Below, piece after piece: positions 16,238 through 28,050 of a DNA stretch of 64,000 nucleotides. Location: NCBI GenBank assembly GCA_000721375.1, contig JOGW01000005.1:1-64000 (forward strand), given 5' to 3'. The notes under the pieces are model-generated. The model saw only the letters and a list, made by a program, of their open reading frames with translations, did no database searches and was not told where the DNA came from. This DNA comes from Streptomyces sp. NRRL B-3428. GTDB taxonomy: Bacteria > Actinomycetota > Actinomycetes > Streptomycetales > Streptomycetaceae. The position numbers were made by a program, and so were the translations under genes. The stretch's first letter is position 1. Each line of letters opens with the position of its first letter.

Positions 16238-17782
16238 ATGGGGATGCGGAGTTGGCGATCGATCGCACTGGCCGTGGTGGCCCTCGCGGCCACGGCCGGA
16301 GCCTGGCCCGCTCAGGCCGGTGGAGGCCCGATGCCCCAGGGCGCCACCTACTACGTCGACTGCGCCGAGGGGTCCGACGCCGCCTCCGGCGCCACCCTTG
16401 GCCATGCCTGGAAGTCTCTTGAGAAGGCCAGCGACCAGGAGTACCGACCGGGCGACCGGATCCTGTTCAAGCGAGACACCGCCTGCGACGGGGTGTTCGA
16501 GCCCAGCGGTTCCGGCGCCGCGGGCTCACCGATCAGGGTCGACGCGTACGGGGAGGGCGAGAAGCCGCGCATCCGGGGCGGCGGCGCACGCGCGGCCGTC
16601 CTGCTCGAGAACGTCGAGCACTGGGAACTGCGCAACCTCGACGTCTCGAACAAGGGCGCGGCCCCGGGTCCGGAGGAACGCCGCGCCGGAATCCTGTTCC
16701 GGCTCACGGACTTCGGCAGGGGGAAGCACTACGTCGTCGATGACGTGGACGTACACGACGTCAACGGATCCGACCACAAGGACCCGGATCCGTCGGGCGG
16801 GATTCTCTTCGTCGTCCGCGGCACGGCCACCGCGACCCGCTTCGACGGGATCACGGTGACCGATTCGACCGTCAGGCACGTGGACCGCACCGGCATCTCC
16901 ACCGCCTCCAGCTGGGGCAAGCGTCCCGAACATCCGCACAGCGGAGCCCCCGGCTGGGCGCCCAACACCAACCTCACGATCCGCAACAACGAGGTGACCG
17001 ATGTCGGCGGCGACGGCATCGTGCTCCAGCACGGCCACCACGCGCTCGTCGAGCACAACTACGTGGACGGGTTCAACATGCGCTCGGCCGGCTACAACGT
17101 CGGTGTCTGGGCGTGGAACTTCGACGACGCCGTGTACCAGTACAACGAGGTCACCGGCGGCCATGGAACGCGCGACTCGCAGGCCTTCGACTTCGACGGC
17201 GGCAACAACCGCAACGTCTACCAGTACAACTACAGCCACGACAACGAAGGCGGCTTCCTGCTCGTCTGCAACGCCACCGGCATGACCTCGGCCGACAACG
17301 TCTTCCGCTACAACGTGAGCATCAACGACCGCAACACCTGGAGCCCGCCCTACGGCGTCATCTCCGTGGTCTGCCCGGCCGCGACGACCAACACACAGGT
17401 CTACAACAACACCGTGGTGACCGACCAGGCGGGCACGGCCATGGTGAGCGACAACGGCAAGGGCGGCGTCGCCTTCCGGAACAACATCTTCGTCAGCACC
17501 GCCGAGGGCGGCTCCCCGATCATCGACGCTCTGAACACGTACGACCACAACCTCTACGTGGGCGTGGGCAGCGTCCCCGCACAGGACGCCCACGCCGTTA
17601 CGGCGGAGCCGGAGTTCCTCGACACGACACCGGACAGCCCGCGCGACCTCCGCCTGCGCCCCACCTCGCCGGCCCTCGGCGCGGGAACGCCGATCGAGAA
17701 CGCGGGCGGGCAGGACTACTTCGGCAACCGCCTGCAAGGCGCCACGGACATCGGGGCCCATCAGCGGCCGGGCCCGAAGTAG
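16238..17782 (+). CDS. Secreted right-handed beta-helix protein (polysaccharide-lyase-like)
   Basis: The 514-residue product starts with a Sec signal (cleavage near AQAGGG, residue 28) and continues with YYVDCAEGSDAASG, a common opening of secreted parallel beta-helix enzymes. Many repeats of the N-x-V/I type follow (LTIRNNEVTDVGGDGIVL, VYQYNEVTGG, VYNNTVV, FRNNIFVS), giving a pectate-lyase-like solenoid to about residue 450. It probably binds or cleaves a plant or microbial polysaccharide; no catalytic motif could be fixed. A strong GAGGAG site precedes the ATG. Confidence 0.78.
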   Translation: MGMRSWRSIALAVVALAATAGAWPAQAGGGPMPQGATYYVDCAEGSDAASGATLGHAWKSLEKASDQEYRPGDRILFKRDTACDGVFEPSGSGAAGSPIRVDAYGEGEKPRIRGGGARAAVLLENVEHWELRNLDVSNKGAAPGPEERRAGILFRLTDFGRGKHYVVDDVDVHDVNGSDHKDPDPSGGILFVVRGTATATRFDGITVTDSTVRHVDRTGISTASSWGKRPEHPHSGAPGWAPNTNLTIRNNEVTDVGGDGIVLQHGHHALVEHNYVDGFNMRSAGYNVGVWAWNFDDAVYQYNEVTGGHGTRDSQAFDFDGGNNRNVYQYNYSHDNEGGFLLVCNATGMTSADNVFRYNVSINDRNTWSPPYGVISVVCPAATTNTQVYNNTVVTDQAGTAMVSDNGKGGVAFRNNIFVSTAEGGSPIIDALNTYDHNLYVGVGSVPAQDAHAVTAEPEFLDTTPDSPRDLRLRPTSPALGAGTPIENAGGQDYFGNRLQGATDIGAHQRPGPK

Positions 17783-17791
17783 CGGTCCGCA

Positions 17792-17828
17792 GCAGGCGGG
17801 CGGACGCAAGCTGCGTCCGCCCGCCTGC
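17792..17828. terminator. Terminator, 17-bp perfect stem
   Basis: GCAGGCGGGCGGACGCA and its exact complement flank a 3-nt loop, just after the beta-helix gene and before the convergent membrane-protein gene. Confidence 0.9.
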
Positions 17829-17855
17829 CGCGTGCGAGGTTGCGCCCGTCCGTCG

Positions 17856-18734
17856 TCAGTCGCCCCCGCACCCGCCGCAGCCGCCACAACTGCTGCTGGT
17901 GCTGCAGGAGTCCACGTCGACGATGCCGGGCACCCCGCCGTCGCTCGTTCGACTATGGGTGCGGGGCCGGGGTTGCGGGGGTGCCGGCGGCGGCGCCGGA
18001 CGTTCCTTGCTGCGTGCGATCGCCTGGCGGGTGGAGCGGGGTACTGCTGCTCGTGCGTTGTCCGCCTTGTTCTTGCAGTACCTGTCGAGGGCCCGCCAGC
18101 GGCGGCGGTTCTCCGAGGGCCACAGGCAGGCAGGTCCCCACTGGACCACCCAGGCCACCATGCAGACGTAGAGCCAGACGGATCTGTCGGCCCCGGCGAT
18201 GAACGGCGCGGGCGCTTCGGTCCGGGCGGCGTGGATTCCCATGCCGATCGAGGTCACCATCGTGGTGGCCAGCATCAGGGTCTGGCTCTTCCCCGATGTC
18301 GTGGTGCGCACCTGGGGTGCTGCGCGCTCGACGAGTTTCCGGAACCGGCCGAAGCGCGCTTCGTCCTGGATCTCGTACAGCTTCGTCGGCGATTTGGCGG
18401 GCGCCTCACCGATCCCCTCCGCCATGGCGCGCAGGGCGGGATCCTTCGGTGTCCTGCCGCGGCGGGTGGGACGTAACTCGCCGTTGGAGGAGACCCTCAC
18501 CACGCCCTCGTCGACGAGCATGCAGACCGCGGTCTCCGCGGCGTCGGCCATGCCACCGAGCAGGTACGAGGCCCGCACCGGATGGATGCCCCCGGAGATG
18601 AGCGCCTCGACTTTGCGCCGTGCATCCCTGTCACGGAACCGGCAGTACACGCCGCGCAGTCCGTTGCACAAGGCGAAGATCAGCAGCCAGAAGGCCACGA
18701 TCCCCTCGCTGTCGGTCAGCCACCAGTCCACCAC
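17856..18734 (-). CDS. TIGR04222-like membrane protein with Cys/Gly tail
   Basis: This 292-residue protein has a hydrophobic N-terminus (FWLLIFALCNGL), then a segment LISGGIHPVRASYLLGG plus AAETAVCMLVDEGVVRV that fits the actinobacterial TIGR04222 domain. Two further membrane segments lie at about 145-165 and 178-200, followed by a Pro/Arg-rich region and the tail SCSTSSSCGGCGGCGGD. The Cys/Gly-rich end is typical of this poorly understood family and could bind metal. The function is unknown. It is a single gene between two terminators. Confidence 0.65.
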   Translation of the reverse strand: MVDWWLTDSEGIVAFWLLIFALCNGLRGVYCRFRDRDARRKVEALISGGIHPVRASYLLGGMADAAETAVCMLVDEGVVRVSSNGELRPTRRGRTPKDPALRAMAEGIGEAPAKSPTKLYEIQDEARFGRFRKLVERAAPQVRTTTSGKSQTLMLATTMVTSIGMGIHAARTEAPAPFIAGADRSVWLYVCMVAWVVQWGPACLWPSENRRRWRALDRYCKNKADNARAAVPRSTRQAIARSKERPAPPPAPPQPRPRTHSRTSDGGVPGIVDVDSCSTSSSCGGCGGCGGD

Positions 18735-18862
18735 TTGCCCCCCAACACCCGGTGTAGCCCCTGGCCGAATGCAGCGAGGATGAAGCGCATCGGCGCGCTC
18801 AGTGTAGCGAGGCCTCGCTCAAATGGGCCGAGGGTGAACCTCGTGTGCAGCGAAGAGCATGG

Positions 18863-18895
18863 AGGGGCGCCCGGCGTTGACCGCCGGGCGCCCCT
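18863..18895. terminator. Terminator, 14-bp stem, of the lipase gene
   Basis: AGGGGCGCCCGGCG, a 5-nt loop and its exact complement lie just beyond the stop of the secreted lipase gene at 18914. Confidence 0.88.
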
Positions 18896-18913
18896 GTATG
18901 CATGTGCGGCTCC

Positions 18914-20278
18914 TCAGGAGGCAGGCACCGTCTGTTCCGGAGCCAGTGAGTTGCCGGGGGCGATCCTGCCGCAGTCGGACGGTGCCGCCTTGCCCGCGAA
19001 GCGGTCGCCCAGCCACTTCAGCGCGGTGGGCGCCCAGGGCAGGGGAGTGGCGACATGGCTGAGCAGGTTGTACTGCTGGTACTTGACCGCCGCGCCGCCC
19101 GTGGCGCAGTACTGCCGGGCCAGCGCTCGTACGTCGCCGGCGACCATGACGCCGTCACCGGTACCGATGCCCGGCGGGCTGTTGAACGTCCCTTCCGTGA
19201 CACCGCCGTTGCCCTGGGCGATGTAGCCGGGGACGGTCGGGGTGGGCGCCGAGCCGAGGTTGATCCTGTTGACCGCCTCGACGAACTCGGGCACGGAGTT
19301 CGGGTTGGCGTACTGCGGCTTCGCCATCTTCTTCCAGGTCAGACCGGGGTACCGGCCCAACGTGTCGGCGATCGAGGCATGTTCGACCTTGTCGTACACC
19401 GACTTGCCGTAGTCGCTCATGTATTGCTTCAAGTCGATGTCGTAGGCCCGGGCGACTCCGATGACGGCCATCGGAATGACACCGGACCACACCAGGCTGC
19501 CGTCCACGTACTTGAGGTTGTGCGAGGGCTTCACGAGCAGTCCGCCCTCGGCGTATCCGACCAGCTGCCGGTTGACGTCCGGCGCGTAGTCCGGTGCGAG
19601 TACGGCGGCCCAGTTCGTCGCGATCGCACCGCCGGAGTAGCCGATGAGGCCGAAGCGGGCGTCGGATCTGATGCCGGTCTGCGCGGCGGAACTCCGCGCC
19701 GCGCGGATCGAGTCCAGCGTGTTGTACCCGTACTCGGGTCCGGCCGCGAAGTCGGCGGTCTGCCCCTCGGTGTCCGGGATGATCACGTCGTAGCCCGCCA
19801 GGAGCAGCGGGGCGATGAAGATGGTCTCCGCGTTCGCGATCGCCCCGCCGAGGCTGACATCGCCCGCGATCGCCCGGGACGGCCCGTGCTCGGGGTCGAG
19901 CGAGTCGTAGAACGACTGGTACGAGACGGCCTTGCTGCCGTCGCTCTTCGCGGAGCGCACCACGGTGGTGACGCCGGCGGAGGGGCGGCCCAGTGCGTCG
20001 GTGGTGCGATAGAGCAGCTGGATCGCCTCGACGGGGGTCGGGATGCCGAGGACGTGGTACTTCAACGTCCGCTTCTTGAGCACCTCCCCGGGCTTGAACG
20101 AGGACAGCGGCTTGCTTCCGTCGTACGCGTAGAACGGGTCGCTCGCGGCGGCTGCCTGCGAACCCGCGGTCGACGACGGTGCGACGGCCGACGGTGCGGC
20201 GACGGCGATGCCGGGCGCGGCGGTGAGGACGAGAGCGGTGACACCTGCGGTGGCGATATGCCGGACTGTTTTCTGCAT
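18914..20278 (-). CDS. Secreted lipase (LIP family, alpha/beta hydrolase)
   Basis: The 454-residue protein has a Sec signal (residues 1-28, ending AVAAPS) and the secretory-lipase fold seen in fungal-type LIP enzymes and Streptomyces homologues. The nucleophile is Ser215 in FGLIGYSGGAIATNWA. The lid and substrate region, LLAGYDVIIPDTEG, is typical of the family. It should hydrolyse triacylglycerols or esters outside the cell. The ATG at 20278 follows GAGGGG; the frame upstream is open but lacks a signal-like start. It is monocistronic and ends at a hairpin. Confidence 0.9.
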   Translation of the reverse strand: MQKTVRHIATAGVTALVLTAAPGIAVAAPSAVAPSSTAGSQAAAASDPFYAYDGSKPLSSFKPGEVLKKRTLKYHVLGIPTPVEAIQLLYRTTDALGRPSAGVTTVVRSAKSDGSKAVSYQSFYDSLDPEHGPSRAIAGDVSLGGAIANAETIFIAPLLLAGYDVIIPDTEGQTADFAAGPEYGYNTLDSIRAARSSAAQTGIRSDARFGLIGYSGGAIATNWAAVLAPDYAPDVNRQLVGYAEGGLLVKPSHNLKYVDGSLVWSGVIPMAVIGVARAYDIDLKQYMSDYGKSVYDKVEHASIADTLGRYPGLTWKKMAKPQYANPNSVPEFVEAVNRINLGSAPTPTVPGYIAQGNGGVTEGTFNSPPGIGTGDGVMVAGDVRALARQYCATGGAAVKYQQYNLLSHVATPLPWAPTALKWLGDRFAGKAAPSDCGRIAPGNSLAPEQTVPAS

Positions 20279-20418
20279 GACCCCTCGACTCGCGAAGCAG
20301 CTGACAGGGATGACTGCTGAGCCCGCCACAGGTGTTACCGGCGGGTAACGCCCGGCGAAACTTACCAACGAGTAAGGAAGATGCCCAGGGGTGCGGCAGA
20401 GATTCTTGAGTCCCGCCG

Positions 20419-23629
<3,211 letters not shown>

Positions 23630-23741
23630 GGCGATGGGTCTCCTTCGGAACAGGGCAGGGGGTCTCGACGCGGGTGTCTGGTACGGCAGATGTGGCGGGT
23701 GTCTAGTGCGAGAGGTGTACGAGATCGGGGAGGGGCGCCGG

Positions 23742-24950
23742 TCACACGCGCTCGATGACGGTGGCGATGCCCATCCCGGCGCCGACGCACAGCGTCACCA
23801 GGCCGCGGCGGCCGCCCGTGCGCTCCAGCTCGTCGAGCAAGGTGGCGAGGATCATCGCGCCGGTGGCACCCAGCGGGTGGCCCATCGCGATCGCGCCGCC
23901 GTTCACGTTGACCTTCTCGTCGGGGACCCGCAGATCGCGCTGCCACTTCATGACGACCGCGGCGAAGGCCTCGTTGAGTTCGAAGAGGTCGATGTCGTCG
24001 ATGTCCAGGCCCGCTCGGGCGAGGACCTTCCGCGTGGCCGGAGTCGGACCCGTCAGCATGATCGTCGGCTCCGAGCCGGTCACGGCGGTCGCCACGATCC
24101 GCGCGCGCGGCGTGAGCCCGAGACGCAGGCCGACCGCCTCCGTGCCGATCAGGGTCAGCGCGGCACCGTCGACGATCCCGGAACTGTTGCCCGCGTGGTG
24201 GACGTGCTCGATCCGCTCCAGGTGGTGGTACTTCTGCAGCGCCACGGCATCGAATCCGGCCTGCGCGCCCACGGCGGCGAACGCGGCGGGCAGCGACGCC
24301 AGGCCCGCCACCGTGGTGCCCGCGCGCCGGTGTTCGTCGTGGTCGAGGAGCAGGACGCCGTTCATGTCCCGTACCGGCACGACCGACTTGTCGAAACGCC
24401 GCTCGCGCCAGGCGGTCTCGGCCCGCTCCTGCGACCGGGTGGCGTAGGCGTCCACGTCCTCGCGGCCGAAGCCCTCGAGGGTCGCGATGAGATCGGCGCC
24501 GATGCCCTGGGGCACGAAGTACGCGTCGTAGGCCGTGGTCGGATCCTGGGCGTACGCGCCGCCGTCCGAGCCGATCGGGACCCGCGACATGGACTCGACC
24601 CCGCCGGCCAGGACGAGCTGCTCGTATCCGGAAGCGACCTTCTGAGCGGCGAGGTTGACCGCTTCGAGGCCGGAGGCGCAGAACCGGTTGACCTGGACTC
24701 CGGCCACCGTCTCGGGCAGCCCCGCGACCAGGGCGGCGGTGCGGGCGAGGTCGCCGCCCTGTTCACCCACGGGTGAGACGACGCCGAGCACGATGTCGTC
24801 GATCAGCTCCGGGTCGAGCGTGGGATGACGCTCCTGCAGCGCGTGGATCAGGCCCACGACGAGGTCCACGGGCTTGGTGCCGTGCAGCGCGCCGCCGCGG
24901 TTCTTTCCGCGAGGGGTGCGGACGGCGTCGTAGATGTAGGCGTCGGCCAC
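23742..24950 (-). CDS. Acetyl-CoA C-acyltransferase (thiolase, FadA-type)
   Basis: The 402-residue thiolase has the nucleophilic cysteine in [13 protein letters not shown] (about residue 91), the middle signature [19 protein letters not shown] with the conserved Glu, and the C-terminal [18 protein letters not shown] and CVGAGMG motifs. It cleaves 3-ketoacyl-CoA to acetyl- or propionyl-CoA. The start is GTG at 24950 with AAAGGGGG upstream. It lies between the acyl-CoA dehydrogenase and FadJ-type genes and completes a beta-oxidation cycle in this operon. Confidence 0.95.
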   Translation of the reverse strand: MADAYIYDAVRTPRGKNRGGALHGTKPVDLVVGLIHALQERHPTLDPELIDDIVLGVVSPVGEQGGDLARTAALVAGLPETVAGVQVNRFCASGLEAVNLAAQKVASGYEQLVLAGGVESMSRVPIGSDGGAYAQDPTTAYDAYFVPQGIGADLIATLEGFGREDVDAYATRSQERAETAWRERRFDKSVVPVRDMNGVLLLDHDEHRRAGTTVAGLASLPAAFAAVGAQAGFDAVALQKYHHLERIEHVHHAGNSSGIVDGAALTLIGTEAVGLRLGLTPRARIVATAVTGSEPTIMLTGPTPATRKVLARAGLDIDDIDLFELNEAFAAVVMKWQRDLRVPDEKVNVNGGAIAMGHPLGATGAMILATLLDELERTGGRRGLVTLCVGAGMGIATVIERV

Positions 24951-25007
24951 GACGCCCCCTTTCTCGATACGGGACGTGAAGGGGTGCTGGGGGAGGAGGC
25001 GCCGGGC

Positions 25008-26171
25008 CTACAGGCCCAGATCGCGGCCGACGATCTCCTTCATGATCTCGGTGGTGCCGCCGTAGATCGTGGTGATGCGCGAGTCGAGGTAGTCGTGGGC
25101 GATGCGGTACTCGAGCATGTAGCCGTAGGCGCCGTGCAGTTGGAGACAGCGGCCGACGATGTTCACGAACGTCTCGGTGGCCCAGAACTTCGCCGCCGCC
25201 GCGTCCACCGCCGTCAGTTCGCCGCGCGAGTGGCGCCCGAGCAGATCGTCGAGGTGGCTGCGGCCCACACGGGCGGTGGTGACCATCTCGGCCAGCTCGA
25301 AGCGGGTGTTCTGGAAGGAGCCGATCGGCTTGCCGAACGCCTTGCGCTGCTTGACGTAGTCCAGGGTGCGTTCGAGTACGGCCTCGATGGAGGCCATGGC
25401 GTTGGCGGCGATGGAGATGCGCTCCTGGGGCAGATTGCGCATCAGCGACTTGAAGCCCGAGCCCTCCTCGCCGAGCAGATTGGCGGCCGGCACGCGGACG
25501 TCCTGGAAGGACAGCTCGCTGGTGTCCTGGGCGTGCAGACCGACCTTCTCCAGGTTGCGGCCGCGTGAGAAGCCGGGCCGGTCGGCCTCGATGACCAGCA
25601 GGCTGAGCCCGCCGTGCCGGTCGGGACCGGTGCGCACCGCGGTGACCACGAGATCGGCGTTCTGCCCGTTGGAGATGAACACCTTGCTGCCGTTGACCAC
25701 GTACTCATCGCCGTCGCGTACGGCGGTGGTGGCGATGCCGGCGAGATCGCTGCCCGTGCCCGGCTCGGTCATGGCGACGGCCACGATCAGCTCACCGGCG
25801 GCGATCCCGGGCAGCCAACGGGCCTTCTGCTCCTGATCGGTGAGGTCGGTGAAGTAGGGCACCACGATGTCGTTGGACAGGCCCACACCGGCGAGCGCGT
25901 CCGAGGCGCAGTGGCGGGAGAACTCCTCACCGATCACCGCGTTGAAGCGGAAGTCGGTGACGCCGCCGCCTCCGTACTCCTCGGGGATGTTGAAGCCGAG
26001 GATCCCCGCGCGGGCGGCTTCCTCGAACAGGGCACGGTCGACCTTGCCCTCGGCCCGCCAGCGCTCGATGTGCGGGGCAGCGTGCTTGTCGGCGAACGAC
26101 CGGACCGTATCCCTGAGCAGCTCGTGCTCGTCGTCGTAGAGGGACCGCCTGGCGGCGAACGTACTGGTCAT
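25008..26171 (-). CDS. Acyl-CoA dehydrogenase
   Basis: This 387-residue FAD enzyme performs the first step of beta-oxidation. Family signatures are IVAVAMTEPGTGSDLAGI (about residues 130-147), KVFISNGQNADLVV, LHGAYGYMLEY with the likely catalytic Glu, and ITTIYGGTTEIMKEIVGRDL at the C-terminus. Length and motifs resemble long-chain or branched-chain dehydrogenases rather than glutaryl-CoA types. An AGGAG site precedes the ATG. It lies 93 bp after the alcohol dehydrogenase gene and 57 bp before the thiolase gene in a six-gene operon diverging from lcp. Confidence 0.94.
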   Translation of the reverse strand: MTSTFAARRSLYDDEHELLRDTVRSFADKHAAPHIERWRAEGKVDRALFEEAARAGILGFNIPEEYGGGGVTDFRFNAVIGEEFSRHCASDALAGVGLSNDIVVPYFTDLTDQEQKARWLPGIAAGELIVAVAMTEPGTGSDLAGIATTAVRDGDEYVVNGSKVFISNGQNADLVVTAVRTGPDRHGGLSLLVIEADRPGFSRGRNLEKVGLHAQDTSELSFQDVRVPAANLLGEEGSGFKSLMRNLPQERISIAANAMASIEAVLERTLDYVKQRKAFGKPIGSFQNTRFELAEMVTTARVGRSHLDDLLGRHSRGELTAVDAAAAKFWATETFVNIVGRCLQLHGAYGYMLEYRIAHDYLDSRITTIYGGTTEIMKEIVGRDLGL

Positions 26172-26264
26172 GGGGACACCACTCCTGTTCGGATGAGTTG
26201 CGTGGCGTACGGCGGGAAGCCTCGGATGCCGCGTACGGCGGAAGGCTGAAAGGGGCGGGGGAGC

Positions 26265-27317
26265 TCAGCGGTCCGGGAGCAGCACCGGCTTCACGACAAG
26301 ACCCGCCCGCTGGTCCGCGACCGCCCGGTCGAAGTCGCCCAGCGCGTACGTGGTGACGAGACGGTCGACGGGCAGCCGGCCCTGGCGGTGGCGCTGCAGA
26401 AGTTCCGGTACGAGGACCGACGGCTCGGCGTCTCCTTCGACGCAGCCGCGCACCACAAGCCCGCGCAGCAGCAAGGTGCGTACATCCAGGGCGACTTCGG
26501 CCGGCCCCAGCCCGACCAGGGCCAGCTCACCGCGCGGGCGGAGCAGGGTGAGGGCCCGCCCGATCAGCTCGGGTCTTCCGGTCGTGTCGAGCGCGTGGGT
26601 GACGGGCGGCAGCGGATCGTCCAGGGAGGCGACGGCCGACGCCCCGCACCGGACGGCGAGTTCACGGCGCGCGGCGACCGGTTCGGCCACCACGACCTCC
26701 ACGTCCTCGGACAGTGCGGTCAGCATCGCGGCCGATCCCACGCCGCCCGCGCCGATCACCAGCAGGCGGTCGCCCGGCCCTGGGCGCAGGACATTGAGCA
26801 CCGCGCCCGCCCCGGTCAGGAATCCGCAGCCGAAGGGCGCGGCCACCTCGGGCGGCACGTCCACGACCGGTACGCACGAGCGGGCATCGGCCACCGCGGC
26901 CGTGGCGAACGAGGACTGCCCGAAGAAGGCCCCGTACACCGGCTCGCCCCCGATGCGGATCGTCGGCGACCCGTCCAGACGGCGCCCCGACGCGTTGAGT
27001 GCCGTGGCCCATCCGCAGTAGGCCGGGTGGCCGCCCCGGCACTGGTCGCAACTGCCGCAGGACGCATAGGAGATGACGACCCTTTCCCCCGTACGCAGTG
27101 AGGTGACGGACGAGCCGACCCGCTCGACGATCCCGCAGCCCTCGTGGCCGAGCACCGCGGGCCGGTTGCCCAGCGTGCTCCGTGTGGCGAGGTCGGTGTG
27201 GCACACCCCGACCGCCTCGATGCGCACCACCACCTCGTCCGGACGCGGCTCGTCGAGCTCGGCGTCGACGAGTTCGCCGGGGGCGGAGCCCCGGGAAAGC
27301 AGCGCGGAGATCTTCAT
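26265..27317 (-). CDS. Zinc-dependent alcohol dehydrogenase
   Basis: This 350-residue medium-chain dehydrogenase has catalytic zinc ligands in VGVCHTDLA and LGHEGCGIVE, the structural-zinc lobe SYASCGSCDQCRGGHPAYC with four cysteines, and a Rossmann fold GAGGVGSAAML at about residue 180. It resembles the class III/aryl-alcohol group that often also handles long-chain or terpenoid alcohols. Its ATG overlaps the DUF4334 stop as ATGA, so the two are coupled. In the Lcp locus it may interconvert alcohol and aldehyde ends of cleavage products. Confidence 0.9.
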   Translation of the reverse strand: MKISALLSRGSAPGELVDAELDEPRPDEVVVRIEAVGVCHTDLATRSTLGNRPAVLGHEGCGIVERVGSSVTSLRTGERVVISYASCGSCDQCRGGHPAYCGWATALNASGRRLDGSPTIRIGGEPVYGAFFGQSSFATAAVADARSCVPVVDVPPEVAAPFGCGFLTGAGAVLNVLRPGPGDRLLVIGAGGVGSAAMLTALSEDVEVVVAEPVAARRELAVRCGASAVASLDDPLPPVTHALDTTGRPELIGRALTLLRPRGELALVGLGPAEVALDVRTLLLRGLVVRGCVEGDAEPSVLVPELLQRHRQGRLPVDRLVTTYALGDFDRAVADQRAGLVVKPVLLPDR

Positions 27318-27877
27318 ACGCGGTGCCCGTCGGGCTCGGGCTCGGGCTCGGGTTCGGGATGGGGCTGGGACTGGGGCTCAGGTTTGGGCTCGGGTTTGGG
27401 CTCGGGCTCACGCTCAAGACCGAAGTAGAAATGCCGTCCGTCCGCGAGGACGAGATCCGGTTTGCCGTTCATCACGCCCATCAGCGTCTGCTCGTCGACG
27501 CGCTTGAAGTGATCGAACACGGGCATGCCGTCGTACACCATCGTGGCGGTCACCTCGCCACGGAACTCGACGTTCCACAGGCTCGCCTCACCTTTTCCGG
27601 CCTTGGTGTCGGAGTGGAGAGTGCCGTCCTCCGCCCGGCAGATCAGCGGCTTCGCGTCGTGCAGGGTGACGAACCGTTTGCCGTGCCACCGGCTGCGGGC
27701 GAGTAGCCGTTCGAGGGGATGACCGGTCGGGAACGCGAACCCGCGCCAGGAGCCGAGCAGCGCGGACGCCTCGACCACGGCGAGATCCGCCCACAGCGCA
27801 TCCAGCTCGTCCGGGTCGACAGGACCCGGCGCCACCCGCAGCGCACGCCACAGTTTCCGGTTCTGCTCCTGGCTCAT
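27314..27877 (-). CDS. GXWXG/DUF4334 protein with Glu/Pro repeat tail
   Basis: The 187-residue product carries the GXWXG motif (LLGSWRGFAFPTGH) and the DUF4334 block FDHFKRVDEQTLMGVMNGK. The last 25 residues are a repeat of EP and KP dipeptides, unusual for the family. Proteins of this family commonly accompany beta-oxidation or alcohol-oxidation genes; their biochemical role is not known to me. The start at 27877 has GGAG 7 nt upstream; an ATG at 27901 is in frame. It is the first gene of the operon diverging from lcp. Confidence 0.8.
   Translation of the reverse strand: MSQEQNRKLWRALRVAPGPVDPDELDALWADLAVVEASALLGSWRGFAFPTGHPLERLLARSRWHGKRFVTLHDAKPLICRAEDGTLHSDTKAGKGEASLWNVEFRGEVTATMVYDGMPVFDHFKRVDEQTLMGVMNGKPDLVLADGRHFYFGLEREPEPKPEPKPEPQSQPHPEPEPEPEPDGHRV
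27331..27413. repeat. Hexanucleotide-type repeat encoding EP/KP tail
   Basis: Variants of GGGCTC (GGGTTC, GGTTTG) are repeated about fourteen times in tandem and encode the Glu-Pro/Lys-Pro tail of the DUF4334 protein. Confidence 0.75.
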
Positions 27878-28050
27878 ACAGGGCTCCGTAAAGGGGTTCA
27901 CAGGTGTCGTGCAGAAGCCTTGCCGACCGCGGCAGGCGTCGTTATGTTAATCAAAAATCACACCCATGGACAACCTTGCCGATCGCCCAAATCGCCCTTT
28001 GCGTAAGCGAGTCAAGGTGCAGTCCGACCTGCCTGGAAGTAGGTAAGTGA
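27878..28050. promoter_or_regulatory. Divergent promoter region of lcp and the beta-oxidation operon
   Basis: The 173-bp gap has an unusually AT-rich core for this genome (GTTATGTTAATCAAAAATCA, 27941-27960). It must hold the promoters of both divergent units. TCACACCCATGGA at 27958-27970 partly resembles the TCACATCCGATGTGA palindrome upstream of the TetR gene. Confidence 0.55.
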
